From NCBI GenBank assembly GCA_019095985.1, contig CM032660.1, positions 7,956,567-8,020,566 of the forward strand: DNA of 64,000 nucleotides, in the 5' to 3' direction. Below are positions 23,001 through 33,043 of this stretch, in pieces. A program made the position numbers and the translations under genes. Every line of letters starts with the position of its first letter. Position 1 is the stretch's first letter. The notes under the pieces are model-generated. The model did not search any database. It was not told the origin of the DNA and saw only the letters and a program-made list of their open reading frames with translations. Source of the stretch: Streblospio benedicti (lineage: Eukaryota; Annelida; Polychaeta; Spionida; Spionidae).

Positions 23001-26000
23001 GCAGTGATATGATTGTATTTTTTTTGAATACTCGTCCCTGTACTTTTGCAACATTACGTTACTGGAGAGCACAAAAATTCCTTTATTTTCAATAATTCTC
23101 ATTAGTTTTACTTTCATATATCGTTGATAAGTCTTGTGGTGCAGGTGCATTGTGCATTTCACGACAAGCAGAATCTGTCAGTCTCAATCATCGTGGCTGA
23201 CTACCACATAAATCATTACACGCACAAACTGGTCTTCGCTGATCGAGACTATTGCTGTTATGACATTTAAATCGAGTGCATTTTTGTGCGCAGGTTAAAA
23301 CATGTTAACACGATGATGCGTGGTTCAATCAAGTACATTCGATAATGGCGCCGCCCATATGCGATAAAAAACATCGGTATTTTAAGAAAAAAAATACACT
23401 ATTTTAAAATATTTGGGTTATTTCCACTGAATTTTGGAATAAAGACAATTCCGTCGGAAGCTTTGGAATGACAGTCAAATTTCGGAATGATTCCGAAATT
23501 TCGGAATACTTGGCAACTCTGCACTAAATAACAGAAAAATGTATCACATTTTTAAATTTTGGAGGGGAAGGTCCTCAAACCCTCCGCACGAGAGGGGGGT
23601 ATCATCCCCCACACTGCTTAAGGCACTGTATACTCAGCAAGAAAATTATATTGCCAGACATAGATTTGGAAGAGCACATGGGATGTGCAAGATGCACATT
23701 ACCTCGGAAAGCGCTGAATGTACAACAATACTAATGCGGCTTTCCCGCGCAAAGAGGGTTAATCACTGATTATAAAACACTGACACCTTTAAAAAAATTA
23801 CATATTTTATGAAAAAGAGCAAGAAATGGTATCAAATTTTGTTAGATCCGCCATTAGCGATGTGTATCTTGTTTTCACCAAACGCTTACATGGGTATTGA
23901 AGACATATTACACATTACATACCTCATTGAACTAGATTTGACAAGGGCAGCGCAATTGGTTTTGCACACCGGTATATTGAAATACAATACTCTGGTTTGT
24001 TGGACATCCGTTACTCAAGTGCACCATAGCAGACAGGTGTCTTGAAGATCATGGAGAGCAAAAATTACTGGATTTCAACACAATATTCACAGATTTAACG
24101 TTGTGTCGTAATTTTGACACTTTTTTCATGGAATTTCGGAATATATATGATTCCGTCGGATGGTTCGGAATCAGGTTCAAATTTCTGAAGAATTCCGAAA
24201 TTTCAGAATAGTTGACAGGTCTGCTGTTCTATAGCTATTATTAACATTTATGCATCAATTAGAACACTGAGTTCTCGAACTTGTGCTCGTCTGGAACCAT
24301 GTGCAGACATAGTGCTGCTTGAAAGCTACCAAGATAATTTGCTTCAAAAAGTAACACAGTTAAAGGTGAAAGACAATATGGATGGACACCAAGGTACATA
24401 CCGGTAAGTTAGGCACATTCAATGCCACTTTGTTACTTATTTGGGCCACATCCATAAGCAAGATACAGTGGAACCTGTCCATGTGGAAAACCTCCTATTT
24501 TAGGACACTAGTCTTATGTGGAAACTTTTCCCTTTTCCCTTCTCCCTTTTCCTAGATGAGAATCGCTCTTTTAAGGACACGTCTTATGTGGAGACTTTTT
24601 ACTTCTCACGAAGGTGACCACACAAGACAAGTCCCACTGTTTATGTGAAAAAGAAAAAATAGTACCTTTGCAGTTGGGTGGAGATCCAGAGAAGCTTTTG
24701 GTGGCCTGGCAGGTCCGCTCCAGGTCGCCACAAGCCACTGTGTAGCCTTCATCGCATACATACTTGATCTTGACGCCGGGTACATAGACAGGGGCTGGCT
24801 CAGGAAACTCCTGCCGCGCATTGCGTGGCATTTCAGGTGCAGGGCACACAATCACTGAAACACGCAGTCCAAAATGGTGAAAAATCAAGAGAAATCATGA
24901 CCTCACCACAGGGCTGGTTACTCAGAAAAGTTACCAACCCTCTCCACGCACAGCTGGGTGACATATGTTTAGTTCTTTTTTTTTCTTTTCTATTTTTCAT
25001 ATAGACTTACAAAAATTTGCCTGCCCTTGAAGCTCACAACTTAACCAGCCCTCTCTATTAAAGTGACAAACAATCACTGTGACTGAAAGACTGTAGATGC
25101 TCGTCACCTGATGCATATCAGTTATGGAAATCCTGATGCCCCACTACAGTGATTTGGCTGTCACGGTTTACAGAATCCATGAGCCATCTTCAACATCATC
25201 AACATAATGCTAATGCCCAAAACATATTTACTTTTTTTTTACATCATTTACATAAATTTGCAATATTTACCAATATGACAACATCTATATTTTACATCAC
25301 TTACATTTGCAAACAGGTGGAGGTCCACCAGTGAAGGTTCTATCAAACTGACACTCCATTGAGCTTCCTTCTTCTGTCATCTCATATCCGTCTTTACAAC
25401 CACCAAACTCCAGGATAGTCTTATAGGGGTATGCATTGGACATGGCTGTAATCTGCATGACACCTTCTTCTATTGCCGGTGCAGGACACCAAAAGTTTGC
25501 TGCCAAAACAAGACACTGCATTATTTACAGAATAAATACATAAATGTGAATGTAAATGTGAATGTGGTGGTTTATAGTCCTGATCCCAGTCTGGCTCTCA
25601 TGACTTTAAAATTTACACCAGGTCATTGGCACACTTATTGATAATCATTTGATCAGTTCTCGCATGCTTGCATCGGCAGCACATTCAGCACAAAATGCTA
25701 ATCACTCACACACTCATTCACGACTCTTTTGACCCTTCTGGTCATGAGTCCAACTGGTTAGAGGGGAGTTTGCTCAACCATTCACCATCAGTCACGGAAG
25801 CACATACAAATACATGTAGATTAAAAGGAACTTGTGAAAATCATATGGGTTAGAACCTTTGCTTCCGCTAGTGCTAGGGCTTTCAAAAGTTGTAGCCAAA
25901 CACAAAACATTTTAGCCCAATCTAAATTTCAGGAATTTTGATACGATTTCATATTTCATATTCATATGCATGAATCAATGCATAAATGTTGACATGTTAG

Positions 26001-29000
26001 CTGTTTCAGACACATTTTTGTTTCCTGAACCAAGTATAGCAGGCAAAAATATACTGATCAAGGTCAACTTCTACAATGAAACTTATTAAGTACTACTGCT
26101 AACAACGATCAGATGTGGAGGAAATAATTTATAATTTCATATGACACATACTTTTCAAAAGTGTTTAGTTTGATAAAATTCATCAGAATGCCAATTGAAA
26201 TCGCATGAATTTGCCAATTTTGAAATGTTTATTGATCATTTCAAACTCCATAGTAATCCAATATGGTGAACTGGTGGCCCATAGATCTAGCAGACATTAT
26301 GGTAGACCCCTAGGATGGGGAGGGGCGGGGCGTTATGGCCTGTAGATCTCAATCTTCCATACTCTAGACAGAGGACTGCTCCACAACAGCAGTGGCACTT
26401 CACTTGACTAGACAGAGGATTTCACCCCTGAGATTAGACTAACACTTTGATCATGCAGGTGGTAACTGTAAGACCACGGAAGAGCACAGGCGCTGGCACG
26501 CATTTTCAAGGTGTAGAATATGTCTAATAAATCACAAAGGCTGCGCCCATGATGATACTTATTTGAGAAAATATTGTGTAATTTGATGGTTATAATTAAA
26601 AATAATTGATCCCAGCCAATTTGGCGAAACATATAAATTATCTTTCAGCAAGATTCGCCTATGGCGAGTGAGCGGAAGCAGAGAGAACAAACGTGTTCGC
26701 TCCCAGCAGATTTTCATCTAGTTTAAATAGATTAAAAAAGTGACTCAAGAAGGAAATTTGACAGTAAGACGTTATCAAAGGCACCTGGAAAATGCTTCTT
26801 GTCGCCACATAATTATGATACACTTTAACATTGATTTTTACTAAAAACTTATCGTCTGAATTCACATTTTCTAATAATGACAGCATTTGGCACCAGGAAG
26901 TAGTTAGGTTCTTGATTTTGGGTACTGAGGGGAGTGTGCATCCCTTTGGGCTTTCCAAACCTTTAAAATGCCGTAAAATGGCCTCTGATGGCCTTTCATA
27001 TTAGATTTTTTTGGGGGGAGGCATGACTCAGACCCGTGAAGTGATGCTTCGAGCGTTTGGTGTTTGCAGGGCCAGCAATGTATCAGAACGGCCAGTGAAG
27101 ATTTCAAAATACTGGTCCTTGTGTAAAATTTGGGCTACTCCCCAATTTTTGCCATTTCAAATTTCAAATTATTTTAAAATCCAACCTACCACATTGATCT
27201 GATGTGGTGACTATGTCATTAACCTGACTGCCTGATCCATCCTTGATAGTCCACTTGGTTACCATGTCAGGTAGACCGACATCTGGGGGATCATCTGCAG
27301 ATTCGAATTTTAGTTGCCCTGCCGTACATAACGTATCCGTTTTTTCTGAAGTTGCTCCTTTCCAAATATGGTCTACCGCCTTGTACATATAGTGTTGTGG
27401 ATTGATGAGTGACTGATACCTTAAGTAAACATGAAACTATACATAGAAAACAAACAAGCAGGAAATACATTTTATGTAGCTGATACTTCAGACAGCACAA
27501 TAATTCTAAAACCTAGATTGGCCAACCGTATGACAAACCTCAAACAGGGGATATTCTGGGTTATCCACCCCAAAACAAATTCTTAGTTATCTTTATTCTA
27601 AAGTTTAATTTTCACCAGTTATTGATACTTAAATAATCACAAGTTTAAGTATCCTACGTGTGAAGTGAATGGCACGACACTCATCACTAAACTCTGTCAT
27701 GCAGCTACATCAATCTAATCTCATTTTGGAAGAATACATTTATAATCAGACTACTCATAGTGATACATGTATATGCTAAATAATGTAGAATTTGAAATAG
27801 CTTGAATGCTTTGCTGTCCGCAGTGCAATTCTATTGACACTGACACCATCAGACATCACAAATTTATAGTCGTTGTATAGTAGTGTTAGTATCACGGATA
27901 TCAATATTATAATGACAAGTCATAGCACAGGCCAGCAGGTTGCTGAGCATTACTTCTCTCATTCCACTTGTATAATATATTTGGACATTGTCATAAAAAT
28001 GTAAACTTTAAAAACCTGACATGGTGAGCGCATAGTGTTTCAATATTCAAAAGCAAAATAACATTTCCAGATAAACGTTTATGCAACATACAGTTATTTT
28101 TTGTCTCAGTAGATTATAATCAATTATTTTAAATCTATCATAGGATATTTTAAATTCAAACACGCATCTTTTATATTTTCATAGTAAAAATCAAACACAT
28201 TTTGAAGAATACTTATATAGCTTTATATTATCTAGAGATTGGGAAGAAAAAAACGTACAATGGGGGAATCCCTCTTGTAAGTCAAACTTATGGGGGATTT
28301 GTTTAATCTATGATTTTTTAAAACTATCAGCAAAAAAATTAAAACGCTCTTTTTCATATATTTTGATTCATAGTTTTTGCAGTCAAAACATCAATTGCTA
28401 TTGAATCATAAAACACTGAATTATTAAAATTGTTTATTCAATCCAGAAAGAATACAATGCAAAACAGAGATTAAGAATAGCCTGTAAAATGCTATCTACC
28501 AACTACAGCTACTTATTCTGACTTTTCAGGATCCTATTTTTAGCCTTTCTCCGAAAGTTGGATTTTAATTTTGGAAGAAATATGTAGTAAGTTTGTAAAA
28601 AAGAAAAATTGTAAAATTGAGAAGGTCTCTGTAGAGATGAAAAGCTTTTTGTGAAATAAAAATAAATATATATTGTGAATAAACTGTGGAAAGACAATTG
28701 TACATAAAATTCAATAATCATACATGTGATTTTTTTTACCATCAGAAAAAAAACAAATACTTATGCCCATTTTCTGACGTCGCATATGTACATAGAACAA
28801 TAAACGTCAGACGTCACACACTTATTATTGAATCAAAGGAGTGAGACTCCTGAACAAAGGCAAGCTTGAGAATGTTATGCAGCAATATCGGCCGGGAGTG
28901 CATAGTGACCATGGTGGCAATGACTTGATAATCGAGGTTGTTGTGCTAATCTTTATAATTGTAATAAAAACTGAGATACTGCTGTTAAGCAAACTTTAAC

Positions 29001-32000
29001 ATGATATTTGTATAATGTATGTCCTGTTATTAGTCTCTCTTGAATGAAATGTGCGTGAAATTACTACAACATGCGATATAAATCGGAGTTGTTGCATGCA
29101 TGCCGGATAGACAGAAAAAAGAACAAACCTGTTTCTAGTGGCACAAACCACTACGATTTTATAAACAATGCGTGTGATTTGAGAAATATCCTTTCATCCA
29201 TGTCTTCATAATCGGTTTATAATTGATCCGTGTGAATTCTTTATGGATATGTTATTGTAACGATGATAATCCATTTGTTTCACAAATAAATTACTCTTTG
29301 GAGATTTAAAGGTGACGCCATTTGTATGCACATGCGTGTATATGTACTGGCGTATTAATTTTGATCGGCTACAATGTAATTGGCGTTTCCCAAGCTCATT
29401 AACATCGGCGATTGTCGTCTGCTTCAGTTTCATTGATAAATTCAAATTGGGCACTAATTTCAGCGCGTATGAATAGGCTTATAGTAAAGGTAGTGGCAGT
29501 GGATAGAATGAAACGCCTACGAAAACTATAAAGCTCGAGTCTTCTGCGAAGCGCGGCTTTAAAAATATATGTATGTCATGGTAGCCGAATGACAGAAACA
29601 AACCAGATTCTTACTGAATAAAGTTAATTATCACCTGTTATCGGTGTTTAAATGACCAAATACTATTACTGATGAGGAGGGAAAACACTATGCGCAGGAA
29701 TGGCACATTAGTATTATTCTGCATGCGGGAATTTTTGAGTTAATGCGCATTTTGCGCATCCTGCATGGTCTTCCCAATCTCTGATTATCTGTGTGTTACT
29801 GTAGAAAACTGGTTGATCGCAAACAAGAACACTGATAAGGAGATGGGACGAGTGCATTTAATAAGATTTACATCTATCTAACAGGTATATTACCTGTAAG
29901 ATGTAATATATTGGTGATCTAGCCGATTCAATACAAGGCAAATGATATACGTTAAGCAATAGACCACAGACAGTCTATAGTATGCACAACGCACAACATT
30001 AAGGAGACGTACGCGCATTCTCTTATGGCTGTCAATGATTTTGAAAACAAGAGTGACAATTATTGGTGGTCACATTTGTTTGGTCGTTTGCCGTATCTAG
30101 CACATATGGGCGACCCTGGATATTCTAAATTTAGAACACGTGCCTATGAAACGTGCAAATCAATTTCAAAAAGCTAGACTGAACTGTGTGGGAGGGAATT
30201 TCAACTCCTATGCGATGGAAAAGAAAACGGTCATGTTTACATTGATTCAATGACGCACAAGAGGGACTAGTCCATGAGCCATTCTCTTATAGTTACTGTG
30301 GTGGAAGTGGGCGTGGCATCATGAAATAATAACGCTCTTTTCTGAAAATATTTACGGTACTTGACGGGAGTGAACTCTACAATATAGACCGTGCCTGTCG
30401 GCCCGTATTATATATATATATGAACACGTATTATATATATAATTATATACGTGTTTATATATATATATATATGAACAACTGTATATATATTTTCCCAAGT
30501 TTGCTTGTGAATTCAATTCTGCTTTCAATGTTATGGTAAGTAAGCTCCTACAGCGGACTGCTTGGGATCATAGGCGCTCGCATCAGTACAGGAGATTGTT
30601 ATATACAGGAGATTGTTATTTACAATGGAATAGAGAAAAATAAATTTGAAAGTTTCATTCTTTAAATTAATTCTCTTTCAAAGTCCCTTAATCTAAGTTT
30701 TGTATCTATTGATGCGAGCGCCTATGCTTGGGATGATGGTATCATTCTGGTCTCACAACCTTGGGGTCGTGAGTTTGAGTCCCGTCAGGCCACTTGATAT
30801 AGTCAAATGGAAGGTAGAATTGATTTATTATATCAATACATATAATGACATGCAAAGTAAAATCCCAGTGATAAGTATACCTTGGTATGTCCCGGCTTGT
30901 GTCAGTTTCAGAGCATCTTAAGCTTTTATCTTCCACTATATTCAAATACAGACCATTGTAACTGGCAGAAGAATCATCGCTGTTTTCTACTTTCATACAA
31001 GCTGGAAAAGTAGAGATAATAGATTAATAGCGCAACTGGTCCATCACAATACCTTGCGATAATGTGCTAACATTGTATAATGTAATGATTATAAAGTATT
31101 CTACATACTTGGTACACAGCGCATTTTTTTTGCTGTTTTTGGTCATAGATAATCCAAAAATTAAATATTACAGCTTTATTTCTGACATGTTTCAGGTCTA
31201 CAAACCCCTTTTCAAATTCCAGATGTTTATCATCAAAATGTTATTTTCTTCAATCTGCATTTTACACAAGCTATAGGCCTACTGTGACTTGTTGTTTCTG
31301 TAACTGTTTAATCATTTTGTGAAACAAATACTATTGTGATTTATAGTTATTAAAACTATTTAAAACTATTTATATATAATACTTGCCGATAATTTGACAT
31401 ACTATTATTATTTGGTTTGGCATTGGAATTAAGTAAAGTAGAATTTTAAAACGATAATCCATCATTAGTTTTACTCAAATAACCTTGGTTAAATAGCAAT
31501 ATTGAAAAAATAAAATTTGAATTAATTTGTTTATGTTAGACTGCTTTGTCAGTTTTTAATTTTATAGACAATATTGGGTTGTATAGCTAAAATAAAGAAT
31601 TCCCGATCTTAAGATTATATGTTCTTTATTTATCTATAAACCATTCATATAATTCATAATAAAGACAAAGAATTAGAGCTGTGTAAATGATATTTCAAAA
31701 AAAAAATTGAACATCACAATTTTTCCATATTGCACAGGTTTGAAGTTGCCACCATTACAGGGTGGCACAAAAATATAACTGCAAATCATTATCCATGTCT
31801 TTTCAACCTACATGATGTATTAATTGTATTCCTTTCCAATGCTGCTATAAAATCAACTTAATTGTAATGAAAAATCTGTTTGTCAGTTGCATATACTATT
31901 TCAAAATAGATACTGGCGTTTTACTGTAGAATAGTTAGTTGAGTTGATGGATTATAACATTTTGCTAATCCCCTGTGTTATGCTTGAGTGGTTTTGTCAC

Positions 32001-33011
32001 CAGGCTAGCCACAATTAAGGCAGAGGGGGGCGATATGGTGAATCATAACTGTTTGTCTGTCTGGAAAAAATTTAAAAATACGTCATTTGTTGCACTATAC
32101 TTGATTAAACTATTTAAACTATCTATATTTAATACTCGCCGCTTTTTTGACATACTATATTATTATTTGGTTTGGCATTGGAATTAAGTAAAAAAGTAGA
32201 ATTTTTAAAACGATAATCCATCATTAGTTTTACTCAAATAACCTTGGTTAAATAGTAATATTGAAAAAACTAAATGTTAATTTAATTGCTTGTGTGATGT
32301 TGCTTCCACCATTTTTATTTCACAAATAATACTTGGTTGTAAATGCTTCAAATGGCTCCACTAAAGCACTTTACAGCTTCAAAACGATAATGTTTATGGG
32401 TTTTTTAATATCTAACAAACATAAAAGGTTGAGAACACTTAACTCCTTGATTGAGCGATAAACAACAAAACGCATACTTTTTTTCAATATCTGTCTAATA
32501 TCATAATTTCTAGTGCATTGATTGTAGAAAGGCTTTAAGCCAAAGGGCTAATATGCACTGTCTAATTAATTAATGATGGCTTTGCCCATACATGTATATA
32601 AATAGTTCATTGCACTAACTTGTTGTAAATAAATAAAAAGTGAATATAAAAAAATTACAAAATAAAAACAAAAATAAAAAAAAAAATGTTACATATGACC
32701 ATGGTTGTATTAAACTACATTATACATTCAAAATTATACACTTGCATTAGTACATCATTGCTATAAGTTATTACATTATCTTTAAATACAATAATGCTAA
32801 AAATATCAAATATTGCATCATTTTTCTTAATTTTTCTTAACAGAATACACATCACCAGATTACACCATAATGACATGCACAGGAGGAACATTTTGATGAT
32901 GCCAACAGGAGTTGGCGAAACTGTCAATGAAGGTAAAAATATAGTGTTGTGAAAAATATGAACCAAAAGAGCCTTGATATTTCTTCATTAATAAATCCAG
33001 TTTGAATATCC

Positions 33012-33043
<32 letters not shown>

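Noticed and set aside
26659-27107. Two overlapping minus-strand ORFs
   Set aside because: They overlap a relic of the GGGCCAGTA transposon family and show no domain.
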